Shown piece by piece: positions 23,933 to 35,814 of a stretch of 64,000 nucleotides of DNA. Positions within the stretch are counted from its first letter, which is position 1; each line of letters opens with the position of its first letter. Source of the DNA: Akebia trifoliata (taxonomy: Eukaryota > Streptophyta > Magnoliopsida > Ranunculales > Lardizabalaceae); contig CM030706.1 in NCBI GenBank assembly GCA_017979445.1, positions 27,812,493-27,876,492 of the forward strand, read 5' to 3'. The notes under the pieces were generated by a model. The model searched no databases. It was not told the DNA's origin and saw nothing but the letters and a program-made list of their open reading frames with translations. Made by a program: the position numbers and the translations under genes.

Positions 23933-25125
23933 CAAATCACACAGTCGATCAAACAATCACGAAAAGAAAAGACTGGACCTAATAGGTTGCCTAAAGCTAG
24001 ACAGCTCCTAACTGGGTAGAAATAGCGCAACTAGCCTTCCAACTGGTTCTATGAAGTCAAGTTTGAATCATTCGGATCTCCAGATCGGAGGAGGCGCATA
24101 ATGCATAAGCAAGTGCACGCTTAAATACCTTCCTTTCTTGAATAGACTGAGTCTATCCCCTCAAAGGGCAAGATCTTACTAGATACAAAAATGACCAAGA
24201 AGCGCAATTGGCACAACTTAAAGCGAAATTTCTCCTATTGAGCTCGTGGGTCCTATAGTCAAGTCTAATTGATTTTAATTAATTTAATTGGATGACTAGT
24301 GAATTGATTATCCTAATTAGAGCAAGGAATTGGTAATGACTTCCAATCCTTATCTTATCATGCCATCCCTAGGAGAGGGGTGCTATTTACTACCTAATTA
24401 ACTATTCCAAGTGTGCAAATTGGAAAAATAACATACAAAGACAAGGAGTAACCCACTAGCAAAGATAGGCGTGGGTGTTTCGGGATTACCTCCTGTGCTA
24501 GACGGGGTGAAGACGGTTTGAGTCGACTTAGGCCACCAACTCCAATTTTGGTGTGCGAACCTAAGGAGCCGTGACGGTATTATCCACCCGTCGTCCTTCC
24601 TTAGTCTATTACAATCCAAGCCTTCTTGGATAATTAATAAAAATTACAAGAAATCCTATACAAGAGTTTCTAAAACAGAAAAATAAACCTAACTAAAGAT
24701 TAAAGGAAATTGAAAGAAAAGAAGAAAAAAAAATGTTCACCTACAAGAAGCAAAACAGAAATATTAGCAGAAATGATAGTAAATGGACTCAAAAACAGAA
24801 TCTGACTTACCGCAATCTTGCTGACTTTGTTACATTTTATAAAAAATTTTGTTCTACCCCAAATCGATATACACTAATAGATAATCGGAGATCGGAGTAG
24901 AAAGTTACAGTCAGTTTAAGTTCTGCTGTCAAGGGTGAAAAAGAAAACGAGAATGACTTTTTTCTTTTTTTTCAATGTTTTTTTCTTCTTTCTTCTCTCT
25001 TAAAATCTCAAGAACACTTGAACTTATAGAAAGAAACCAAAAGAAAAAAGAAAATAAAATAAAAATGAAAAAAAATAAATAAATAAATTTTAAATCAAAA
25101 CTTACCACTACTACCTTTACCTTTT
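23933..25125 (-). other. Leader of the Athila-like element
   Basis: About 1.2 kb between primer site and gag with no supported ORF; long leaders are usual in this lineage. It contains polypyrimidine/purine runs (24960-25080). Confidence 0.6.
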
Positions 25126-25141
25126 CCCGGCAGCGGCGCCA
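25126..25141 (-). other. Primer binding site, Asp-tRNA type
   Basis: Minus-strand TGGCGCCGCTGCCGGG matches the complement of the 3' end of plant tRNA-Asp (TGGCGCCGTTGCCGGG) with one change. It lies 6 bases from the LTR end. Confidence 0.85.
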
Positions 25142-25147
25142 AAATTC

Positions 25148-25834
25148 TGATGAGACTATCGTTGTTTTTCTCACCGGAGTTAATAATAATCTTACGTTTA
25201 CCTTATTTGTGGGGCAAGTAGGGGATCGAACCCAAGAGAAAGGAGGAATAGAGTTAAGCTAAGAAGATAAAATTCAAATTAACTAAAAGGAATTAAAACT
25301 GTTTTTCTTTGTATTTTTGAACTTATAAGAAATGTAAAATTACTAGAAAAGAGACTAAAGTAAATAAAATTAAAAGCAAGTAAACTTATGAAATTAAAAC
25401 ACCATTAGAGGTGGATCTACCTAGAACATGTTGATGAGCAATTCTTAGTTTCAAGCCTTTTTATAACTCAATCGTAAGGGCTTGGTGTTAGCTCCTTAGA
25501 TCAGAAAGTTTTGCAAATGAAATGAAATAAGGGAACATAACAAAATAGAATTCTTTGAAAACTTCCTACTACCAATTATCTAGTTTAAGCATACTTTATC
25601 TTGATCTAATCTAAGCATAAAGTATCTATATTAAGAATAATAGGTGCAAGAAACTTAAAGAGAATTCATAAGCATTTTAAATAAAAGAAATGCATGAAAT
25701 TAAAAATAACACAAGAACTTGCTCTAGGCTTTTCCACTCTCCAATGGAGGGGAACTTAGCCTAATGTCATTGCAAGAGAGGGAAGATAAGAGATGAAAGA
25801 ACTTTTCTTCATTTCATGGAGAAAATTACAACTT
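25148..25834 (-). repeat. Athila-like 5' LTR, truncated
   Basis: It matches 15847-16536 with few differences, then stops at about 25834, where the sequence changes to copia. The outer 520 bp, including the TGATGAG end, are missing, so the U3 promoter part of the 5' LTR is gone. Confidence 0.88.
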
Positions 25835-28101
25835 TTCTTAAGTTAACTACATCAAATTACATCATGTTTTGATGTGTATTCGTTTGACTTATTGACATAT
25901 GTGTTTTATATCTTTTAATTGTATGGCTGGGATTTCCAGCAATAATTTATGCTTATTGAGACTCCACGTATGACGATACTCTTTTGACTACAGCCTACAT
26001 CCTCAATAGGGTACCCTCAAAATCTGTTACATCCACCCCTTATAAGTTATGGATAGGTAGAAAACCCGATCTGGTTCATCTACGTCAATAGGGATCATCT
26101 AGTTTTGTTCATATTCCCTCCCATTAGGTAGGGAAGTTAGATATGAGAGCTAAGAAATACACGTTTATAAGATATTCTAAGCATTCTAAGGGTTTTGTGT
26201 TTATTTATGAATGAAACAATGGTGGAATGGTAGAGATTGGGTAGCAAGATGTGGATTTCATTGAGAATGATTTCCCAAGCAAAAAAGAAAATTCAGATAT
26301 CACATGAGTTTTATGAGTTGATATAACCAACTTCGGAATCAGAAGAAGAACCTTCACCTAATCTCGATGAGGGTGGGGTAAATAAACTTTCTGATGATCT
26401 AATGATTGTCGAGGATAGTGGAAGTATACCACTAGATGTTACTGATGATGATCTTGAGCTACGTATGAGTAAACATGGAATAATACCCCGTCATCGATTT
26501 GAGATTGAAGGGGACTCATTCATGTCTGCCCTACTTAATGATGATGAACCTAGGAATTACTAGGAGGCATTGTTAGTATCTGCTTCTAAAGAATGAATTA
26601 CTGCTATGCAAGATGAAATTAGTTCTATGATGAAGAATCAAGTTTGGGAACTTGTTGATCTTCTGCCTAGACACAAGATTGTTGGAATAAATTGATTATA
26701 AAAGTCAAGCGAAAATCTGATGGGACTATTGATAAGTATAAAGTCCGTTTGATTACGAAAGGATATACCCAAATAGAGGGTATTGACTATGATGAGACTT
26801 TTTTACCATTAGTGAGATTCACATCCGTTTGCCTCATTTTAGCCATTGTCGTATATTTAGACCTAAAACTCTTTTAGATGGACGTTAAGACGGTATTTCT
26901 CAATGGAGATTTGGATGAGGAGATCTACATAGATCAACTTGTAGGTTTCAAAATAGAAGAACATGAGTGCAAAGTCTGCAAGTTTAAAAAGTTCATCTAT
27001 GGTTTGAAGCAATCATCCAAGCAATGATATTTTTGATTTCATCAAGCCATTACTACTAATGGGTTTACGATGATGGAAGATGACCATTGTGTATACGTTA
27101 AACGGAGTGAAAAAAGTTTTTTAATATTGTCTTTGTATGTTGATGACTGGAAATGATATGGAGCTGATTGTCATCACTTAGAAGTGGTTATCCTCAAATT
27201 TTGAAATCAATAATATGAGTGAAGTAAATTTTGTACTTGGAATTAAGATTACTCGTGATCGCTCTAAGATACTTCTTTGTTTGTCTAAGTAGACTTAAAT
27301 TAGTAGAGTACTCGAGCATTTCTGTATGTAAAATTGTAAACCCATAGACACTCCAATCCAGAAAGGACATTCCTTACATCTTAGTATTTACCCTATGACG
27401 GATGCAGATAAAGAAAAGATGACACGAGTATCCTATGAAAATGCAATTGGAAGTCTGATGTATGTTTTGATGTGTTCTCGATAGGATATTTGCTTTGCAG
27501 TAGGATTGGCCAGTCGTTATCAAAGTAATCCAGGAACTACTCATTGGAAGGCAGTAAAGAGAATTTTTCGATACTTGCGTGGGATTGCAGATTATTCACT
27601 ATATTACCAGGAAGAAGATTTGTGATTACAAGGCTATAGTGATACAGATTGGCTAGTAATTTAGATGATCGTAGATCCACATCAGGTTATGCATTCTTAT
27701 TTGGAGGTGGTGTTGTTTCTTAGTCCAGCAAGAAATAGTCTTGTGTTACATTATCCATGATGGAATCAGAATACATTGCATGTAGTGCTGCGGTTCAAGA
27801 AGCTGTGTGGTTGAGAATGTTCCTTATTGGACTCAATATAGTAGTGCATAGTGCCTCATATCCTGTATCATTGTATTGTGATAGCATGGCAGCACTAGCA
27901 TATGCAAATGATCCTAAATACTATGGCAAATCGAAGCACAATGACATTCGCTACCACTACATTCGAGATATGGTTGCACAGAAGGAGGTAGTCTTATCAC
28001 ATACTTCTTTAGGTCAGATGGTAGCAGATCCTCTGACTAAACCTATTTCCCGAGACATTTATCATACTCATGTTAGGAGTTTAGGACTTCGTAGGTGTTG
28101 A
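25835..28101 (+). pseudogene. Copia pol remnant: IN end, RT, RNase H
   Basis: Plus-strand pieces read in order: TAYILNRVPSKSVTSTPYKL followed by WIGRKPDLVHLR (integrase end, about 25990-26090), [20 protein letters not shown] and MDVKTVFLNGDLDEEIYIDQ (RT, 26735-26945), IYGLKQSS, LYVDDW (catalytic YVDD, about 27135), then RNase H with MESEYIACSAAVQEAVWLRM, SMAALAYANDP and TKPISRD (27757-28101). Many stops and shifts break it; only the RNase H end is open over more than 100 codons. The sequence from 25835 to about 25950 is not clearly coding and marks the deletion junction. Copia lineage is not assigned. Confidence 0.85.
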
Positions 28102-29320
28102 TCTATGATTGTAATAAATTTTTGTTTTATTAACATTATTGGATATTTTCTTTTTTTATACAGATATTTATTCCTTTAATTTGATTAAATCATTATTATA
28201 TTGCATTCTTTTTGGATTATCTTGTGCCCACACATTTTTATTATGTTTTTTAATATGGAATTGTTATTTGTCATCAGGTTAAGGTCATTTACTCACATAA
28301 TGATCACCCTGGTTCATAGACTACGAACAGGAAAGTATTATTTAGAAAATTAAACCTTAAGGGTTGAACCAATTTTACAAGGCACAATGATTGTGAGCTT
28401 GATAATTGTGTTCTTGTCACCTCAAATATTGTCGAGATAAGATTCATAGGAACCGATTATGATTCATAGACTTGTAGAATCATAAAGCCTAAAAAAATCT
28501 GATGTGAACTCTAATCAAGTGCTTTGGTAAGCAATTGGATTGGGAAGTTCAGGTTAGGAGCTCACAGTGTGACTAGACTTAGATCTGTATGGCGTTGAAG
28601 TTGACGAACTCTTGATGAGCTCCACCATAGTATGTAAGTCATACTACATGCGTTATTTATTTTTGACCCTTTTTTATTACCTATATGAGTAAGTGAATGA
28701 TTCCATGTTTCCTTACTTTGTGAGTATTTTGATAATTAGGTAATTATTGTGCCCTTAGTGACTTATGACTATGTTGTAAAGTAAAGGTTAATGTTTACTG
28801 ACTCTAGCATGTTACCTATGCCTAGGATTGATAAAGTTTAATGGAACATGACTAGAAAAGTAATTTAACCAAAACGAAGTAACATGAGGACTTGAGGAAG
28901 ATTATTTGGTATCACATTCTAATGATAGATTGTACACAATGACTGGAGCCTGTGCCAGCACTGATATTTATACTTTCAAAAGTTTTTTATTTTATTTTTA
29001 TACTATTGTATATTTAACAAAATGTATAGATTTACAAATTATTTTTGGAAAGAAAGCTCATGCATTGTGTACAGGGTTGAATATTGTTCCAAGCTTAGGC
29101 TCATGAGGGTTTAAAAAATGCTCAATCTGATGTGGCCAAATAAATCTGGGGCATATGTGAGTTATAAGAGATGAAATGTGTTCTTGTTAGCTAGATAGAA
29201 ACTTAGCATAATGCTCTCTCTGAAAGTCAAACTCCTGTTGGTCGCACACCTTATTCCCTTGTATGAAGAAAATACATATATAACTTGAGATGAGGAGATG
29301 ATTGTTTAAGTCCCACCATG
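28102..29320 (+). other. Copia 3' untranslated region
   Basis: About 1.2 kb between RNase H stop and PPT; no supported ORF. Confidence 0.55.
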
Positions 29321-29332
29321 GACGGTGGGAGA
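29321..29332 (+). other. PPT of the copia element
   Basis: GACGGTGGGAGA directly before the TGTTGG start of the right LTR. Confidence 0.75.
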
Positions 29333-29735
29333 TGTTGGTTGTTTTGGGTGCCCATGTGGACCCAATCTATGTTTTTCACATATTAGGATTCCTCTTGGAG
29401 TCAGAGTCCTAATCAGATTGAGTCCTTATCTATATAGGAGATTATAATCTCATTTCTAATATTTATATCTATAAATAGATAAGAATTGAGGACGTGAAAA
29501 ACACAAAATAAAATAAAAACTTCTCTAAATAATTTTCTTCTTTCTAAGAAGGCAATTTTCTGGGTTTCTATCAAAAGGGCCCTAGGGTTTAAGGCGTGGA
29601 AACAACAACAGCTCTAGAAGCGTCGACATGACAGGTATTTTGGACTTCCAATCTCCGACAATCGACTCAACGTGACACGACTCAATGATTGGATTTCTAT
29701 TGCGACAAAAGGTACGTTCCTTAAAAATCCCAACA
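29333..29735 (+). repeat. Copia 3' LTR (403 bp)
   Basis: Same length as the left LTR; starts TGTTGGTTGTTTTGGG, ends AAATCCCAACA. It has CTATATAGGAG near 29429 as a possible TATA element. Confidence 0.92.
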
Positions 29736-29740
29736 CCAAC

Positions 29741-30540
29741 TTAGAAGCGTTTTTATCACAGCGCTTGGGAATGGGAAATATCATTGAATATGGTCTTGTT
29801 TTGGGTCAACCAATTATTGTCCATAGGATCAGCCAAGGGGTAACTCTTGCTATAAATCCCAACTGATTTTTTTTTAACCTTTAATTTCCATTTGCAAAGG
29901 TTATGGAAATTTATGATGGACAACAAAACCCATGATTGATATTTTGATAGTCCAAAATAATTCCATAGCTTAGACGCAAAACCTCAATCGAAGAAGAGAT
30001 GCTTGATGGACTCTCCTGATTTTCCATAGAGTGAACATCACAATGAAAATTGGAAATTCTATCTCTTTGTCACTGAATCAACCGGACAAACTTCCGACGC
30101 CACCTTCCATGCAAAAATCTTGATTTTTATAAGCAAGAGAATTCCAAATGGACTTCCATTGATGATGTTGCTGTGATTTTAGGTGGACTGAGTCCCATGG
30201 ATTTTTGTTGAGAAGACATGGAATGCAATTACATCTGTCTGTTGTGCTTTGATCAATGGTTGAGTTCAAAATTTCTTGGGCAATAGATTCATCCAAAACC
30301 AACCTTCTTACATTAGTTTCCAGCCATTGCCTGTCTCTCCAAACATCAGCTAGAAAAATCTTTGGGTTACCATTGGGAAATTGAGCAACCAAAGGTCCAT
30401 CACCTCTCCGATTATGAAGGAAAAGGGTGATATTTGTACCTTTTGACACTAACCATTTAGAATGGAGAGCTGTATGATGTATCCAATTTTTGACATTTCT
30501 CCAAAATTTTGAGTTGGTGACTTGGCCTCCAAAGTTAAAA
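29741..30540 (-). pseudogene. LINE (L1-type) ORF2 segment: post-RT and zf-RVT region
   Basis: Minus-strand reading gives SKFWRNVKNWIHHTALHSKW, then KGTNITLFLHNRRGDGPLVA and FPNGNPKIFLADVWRDRQWL, the region between RT and the zf-RVT domain in plant LINEs. Then follow HQWKSIWNSLAYKNQDFCME and KHLFFD-stop-GFASKLWNYF, the zf-RVT motif. It ends at the copia target site 29740 and continues at 14985. The 5' border near 30540 has no known motif, so the LINE is 5'-truncated, as most are. Confidence 0.75.
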
Positions 30541-33500
30541 ATATGAAATGTCAAGCTCAACACTTTGAATCGTTGAGAGCTCGATGCTTGAACCAAGAAG
30601 TGTCGAGCTTGACGCTTCAAAACATTGAGTTCAACACTTTATATTTTTATAGTGTTGAACTCACTACCAGAGAGATATGCACAAAATGGACATTTGTATA
30701 TATAATAATAGTTGAAGCACGTACACAATGCTAATGAAACAGACATTTGTATCAAATTATAGTTTTTTTTGGAGGCTATCAAATGATAGTTACGACTAAA
30801 TCATTATGAATATGTCATTCTTTGCTTCACAAATAGTCGAAATAGATCAAAAGTTATGTTCTAGTCTTTGACATTATGAGTATATTGTTCTCCATTCGTA
30901 ATTCGTAGTCACAATTTGTCAGAATGGATCACAATAACAATTGAAAAACTTAGGCAAGTTAAAAGAGGCTATAAAATGTATTTTGGGTAACTTGGAAACT
31001 TTTGTTTAGGTGATGGAGTATTTCGAAGAAAAAAATTTACAATAGTTGACACTGCAAGAAACAATAAAGACTAATAAAATCTAAAATCTACCGGAAAAGA
31101 ACTTTTAAAGAGAAATTTTATTAAATTGAAGATGATCTCTACAATGTAGTTACATCCTTTTTATAGAAAAAAAGTTCTAATCCTAGTAAAATACGAAAAT
31201 AGCCAAAATTTATTAAAAGTAGTAAAAACGAACTAAACATGAAAATAGAAACTACTTAACCCTAGAAGTAAGGGAGAATCTATGGTTCTTAATTCTGACT
31301 TTTAAAACTAAAGTTATTAACAAAACAAAACATTCCTAAAATAACAAAATCGCATAAAATAGGAGGTTAACGAAGGAATTGGGCTTACAAGTGAAGAATC
31401 CATGGCAAAGCATGTGTCTTGAAGATCTCAACGATTCCATTCAAGAATGGGTCTTGCCAAATGTTTCCGACTCCGAGGCACATAATTTCTACTAATGCTT
31501 TTTGCCCTTTTGTTTTTGGCGATCATCACGCTCCATGAAATCCTCTGCCATTTGTTCTACATCACTTGAATTATTAAGTTATAGTCCAACATTTAAGGGT
31601 ATATATATAGAAGGAAACCCTTATATCAGAATCCATTAAGTAATTTTTCCTTAATTATTCTAACACTCAAGGTTGAATAAGAGGATAAAAAAAAAACTTA
31701 CCCTAAAAGTTGAAGATGATAATTTCTAGAAAAAAAATCAAGTAGTTTGGCAAGAGATTGAAGATAAGGGCATTTATGCCCTTTTTTTTAGTTTTTCAAT
31801 GATGACCTTTGTCAAGGAATTTTGCAAATATTCACCTAAATATGTCCAAATCACCATATGTTTGTAAGCTTGTATGCTGGGTTGCAAGGAGCTTGACTAC
31901 TTGAAAGAGTGAAGTGTAAGCTTTGGGGACCGTATGAGGCACAAGCTTCATAACTACATGTTTTTAGCATTTGTTTTTAAACAAGTAAAAAAAGATACAT
32001 AAAATTGGGGGAACTTTATGTATTAATCAAGATTTAATTTTTTCTTCTTTGCTGAATTTTTTTTTTCACATGTGACTTAGACTTGAAAATCATTTGAGAT
32101 CAAAATGACTTGTTCAATTCATCTCTATATTGTTTATATATAAATAAAACGAGCTAGAGACAAAACCAAGACTAAAATCATGAGAAGTGCCCATGATACA
32201 TGAAATCACAATCTATGCATCATATCACAATATAATAAGTTGTGTTTTATTATATAAATGTATTGGAATGTCTATGTCAATTAGGGATATTACTAGTTAG
32301 GATTTTCTAAGAATAATTAAAATGTTCAACTAGAGGTTAAATAGAAATCTTCAATTATCTATTTCCTTGTTAATTCTTTTATTTTTCAATCATGTAATTT
32401 CTTATTTAAACCATACCAAGAATTTTGCGATTAGAACTTCTCCAATGATAATGCTATATTTGCCTCATTCAATGGAAGTGGATCTTCTATAGCACATGGT
32501 TCTTGTAGTACTCTGTAGCACAGATCCAATGGTTGAAAGAACGCCACATCAATCATACAATTAGATCCCACACTTAAAATATTGTGTGTTCAATAGCTAT
32601 TCATTTACAAAGACATTGATTTGGTGGAAAAAAATTATCTTTTGATATGTATTTTTATACATTAGATCTAAGACATGATCACAAGAGGTTGACATGTTCA
32701 TTTTTTTTCTAAGATAGCTCTCTCTCATCTGTTGGATTTGTGCTACAGGAACTGTGTGCTATAAAGGAATTGCTTCCTCTTTCAATTCCACTTTTGAGAT
32801 AATAGAGTGAAAAAATGTCATATTTGACACATGCCTCTTCTCAAAATAATGTCATTGGTATGATTTGGACAATAATTTAGTAAAATAAATAATCCAAAAT
32901 AATACTTTTTTATGCTTTGGATGTCAATTTGGTAAAAAGAATAATTTAAAATACACATTTTTAACACAACAATCTAACAAATTTTGAGCTAGTCTAAAAT
33001 CAATTAATACCAAATATAATATTGTATTTAGCATATTCTATTTTTAAGAGTCCATGTGGCACTTGTATGAGAGAACATTTATAGGTGACAATTTCAAAAT
33101 TTGGAATTACCACAAAAATTTGAGATGTCATTTGGAGATGCTCTTAGATAGCAAATAGAAAAGAAGAAAAAAATATATATAATTCAACACCAAAGAAAGG
33201 TTTGGTAAATGTACACTTGAAGGGTTTCCTAACTAACTAAATACATCATCTATCTGAAATAATTGAAAACTCTATCAAGTCAACTCAATTGAATTTTGGA
33301 TTAACTTAACTTTGAAATTGAGAACTTTTACTGCTGCACCAAATTTTCATTGTGACACATTAATTAATTAAATAAAATATCATATGTCAACCAGAAAAAA
33401 TGAACACCAAATACTTGTTTTTATTTTATTCAAAGAAGATCCTAAATTCTTTATCAAGAATATAGTAGAGTTCTAAATCTTAATTGAGAAAAAATATCAC

Positions 33501-35600
33501 TTCTTGACCATCCATCGAGAATTGATTCATCTCAATCTGATTTGAAAGTAATATTCAGACACTATAAGTACAATTACCTTCGTCTATTCTTCTTCATTTT
33601 AAAATCATTCTTCTATTATTATTTTAAGATTTTTTCTTCTATGTTCTCTTTTCTCTTTCTCTGTTAGGACCATTAGTCTTCTTTCACATTTTCTTCAAAG
33701 AACATATTTTTTGCAATGGTATCATCTTTTCTCTTTCTCTCACACTCTTAAAAGTCTTATTTTTCAAGGATTATCCTCTCTAAAAGTCTTCTCTAGTGTT
33801 CCCCTCCAAGATTCCAAAACTTTACTAGGATTAAAGTGTTTTTGCCAACTTCTTGGCGGAGTTCAATAGTGCAGTGAGTGAGAGAGTGAGAGACAGAGAG
33901 AGTGCGATGTGAGTGAGGAGAGAAAACCCAAATTTTCTAACTAACAGGCCAATTAACAGCAATCCTACTTACTCATTGCGTCCACATAGTTCAGATTTAT
34001 AAAATTACCCTTGAAAATTGATAAAATTGCCAGAAGACAATTATAGTAATTTGAAAAGATTGCTACGAAGGCAGTTTGGTCCACAACAAAATTTTAAAAT
34101 TCTATGATTTTGTGTATGATTTATAGCGTGCATTCATCGTGACTCTATAAATTTCTATTTATTATGTTGTAAAATATAACTGGTGTAAATAATACAAAAA
34201 ACGATAACTTATGTTGCTACACCGACTCTTATTTTGAAACACACTACTTGAGAAAATTATTTATATGCACACAAAACATGTGAAAAGAAAAAAAAATATA
34301 TGGAACCACTGCACCTTGAATCTAATTATAGCTAAATGTCAGTATTTTTCTTTATCATTCTCTCACTCTTATAATCAATTTGTTTTAAAATTTGAATTGT
34401 TTTTTCTCATTAGAGTAGAAATCCAAATCAAAGAGCTTGTATAAACAAGAAGAAATTAAAAAAAAAAAAAAGTTAAGGCCATTTTTTGTGTGAAAACTCG
34501 GGGAGTATCCCTATCTTTAGTGAGACTAATCTCCCTGAGACCGCACACACCTTCCCACCCAATCACGTGTTACAACAAGCAAGTAGCCGCATTTATTATG
34601 AAGGGGTGTATAAAGATTCGAAGTCACGACTTTAGGAGCAAACCCAATTGCTTCATACCATCTCAACTAACTCTCGGTAGGTAACTATCTTTACTTGGGA
34701 CACCATATTTAAATTTATCGTTTGATGTGCAAATGTCACAACATGAATTTTTTGACATAATGAGTGAATGGTATATATAAATTAGAGTCTAGATTATTTG
34801 ATACCAAGTTTGAGTCAAGTGAGGTAAAGGTTGATTTAGAGTATAAAAAATAAGTTGAATGTTGAGCCAAAGACGAGTTAATGTTGAGCCGAAAAAAGGA
34901 AAATCTCAATTGCGATTTGGTTTGCTTGAATAATTATAGTTTGAATATAATTTTAAATTTTCATTACAAAATTTATTTAACACATATGCTAAGATAAAAT
35001 ATATAAAAAATAAAAAATGTCTTGTTATTATTAGGTTAATTTATCAAAATATGTGTTTAAAATTGTAAAATTCTCATTTTCAAGGCACTATTCATTTTAA
35101 TTTCAAAAATGTACATTACCCTTCAATTGTTAGCAATTAATTAAGACAAATGTCTCAGTTTCTATTCAAATGAAATCCAAAGTCTCAATTTCAAGACAAA
35201 CAAGTTCATCTTTAAATTAGCTATTTTTAATTTAGAGTCATGATTTTCTCACTTGAAAATTTTCATTCTGTCTGTACGTAACTGACGTGACAAGAGCACA
35301 GAACCATAGATTTTTTCCTTCGAGATACTCAAGAAAAATGATCAACGATTTTGTGCCCTTGCCATGTCAGCCGAATACACATCGAGTGAAAATTTTTAAG
35401 TTAGAAAATCATTAGTATTTAATTTAGAGAGATGTTATTGTCACATCAATTTTTATTAATACCACACCAATTCCTATGTACATCACCAAAGGATTGTAGA
35501 CAGTTGGTGCGGCAATAGTAACTCTCTTAAATTATTCTTATTTATTATAATTAAATATACTTTACCATTCCATGCCTTCGCAGTCTTTACTCTTTAGATT
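30541..35600. other. Intergenic, no gene supported
   Basis: A short block at about 30545-30660 repeats variants of TCGAGCTTGACGCTTCAA and resembles blocks at 38830-38935 and 59335-59470. CT-rich (33580-33800) and GA-rich (33875-33925) runs are present. At 34490-34690 a piece with CCCAATTGCTTCATACCATC and CTCAACTAACTCTCGGTAGG looks like a dispersed repeat, but no partner is in the window. An (ATT)n microsatellite starts at 35602. Confidence 0.4.
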
Positions 35601-35601
35601 A

Positions 35602-35632
35602 GATTATTATTATTATTATTATTATTATTATA
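35602..35632 (+). repeat. (ATT)n microsatellite
   Basis: About ten ATT units, some 180 bp upstream of the glycosyltransferase ATG. Confidence 0.9.
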
Positions 35633-35814
35633 CATAACCAAAAGCAAGTTTTCTTTTAAATTGCTTCTAACATTTTCGTTCCAAAATATAAAAAGTTTTT
35701 GATTTTTTTACTGCGTCAGCCATTAAAATGGTTTTCGAGCTTCTCTGCTACACTCTGCCAATGAAACTGCTCCACAAGGACCAAAATCTAATCTAGGGTA
35801 GCTTCGGTTCGGCC

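Larger units (their letters stand above)
15847..25834 (-). mobile_element. Athila-like Ty3/gypsy retrotransposon inserted in the copia element
   Basis: The element reads on the minus strand. Its 3' LTR is complete (15847-17056); its 5' LTR is truncated (25148-25834, about 690 of 1210 bp). LTR ends are TGATGAG and CTCATCA. Order on the minus strand: LTR, Asp-tRNA primer site, long leader, gag, protease with a DLGAS active site, RT with FMDD, RNase H, IN with HHCC and DD-E, a non-coding 3' region with two PPTs, LTR. The Asp-tRNA primer, the DLGASVNLLP protease and the absence of a chromodomain fit Athila or a close non-chromovirus lineage. The two LTRs differ at roughly 7-8 bases plus a few indels over 690 bp, so the insertion is recent. 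Frameshifts and stops in gag and pol make it non-autonomous. The 5-mer left of it is TGTTG (15842-15846), but the other flank is lost. Confidence 0.9.
14986..29735 (+). mobile_element. Ty1/copia retrotransposon, interrupted and partly deleted
   Basis: Two direct LTRs of 403 bp each (14986-15388 and 29333-29735) begin TGTTGG and end with CTAACA or CCAACA. Flanking 5-mers are ACAAC and CCAAC, a likely target duplication with one change. A degenerate Met-tRNA primer site follows the left LTR and a PPT precedes the right one. Internal copia sequence is 15389-15846 and about 25835-29332; the region between is an Athila-like gypsy element in opposite orientation. Gag, protease and most of integrase are missing, so a deletion accompanied or followed the gypsy insertion. 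What is left of pol (IN end, RT, RNase H) has many stops. Confidence 0.9.

Noticed and set aside
25200..25240. Possible tRNA T-arm (GATCGAACCC)
   Set aside because: It is inside the Athila-like LTR and no cloverleaf can be built around it.
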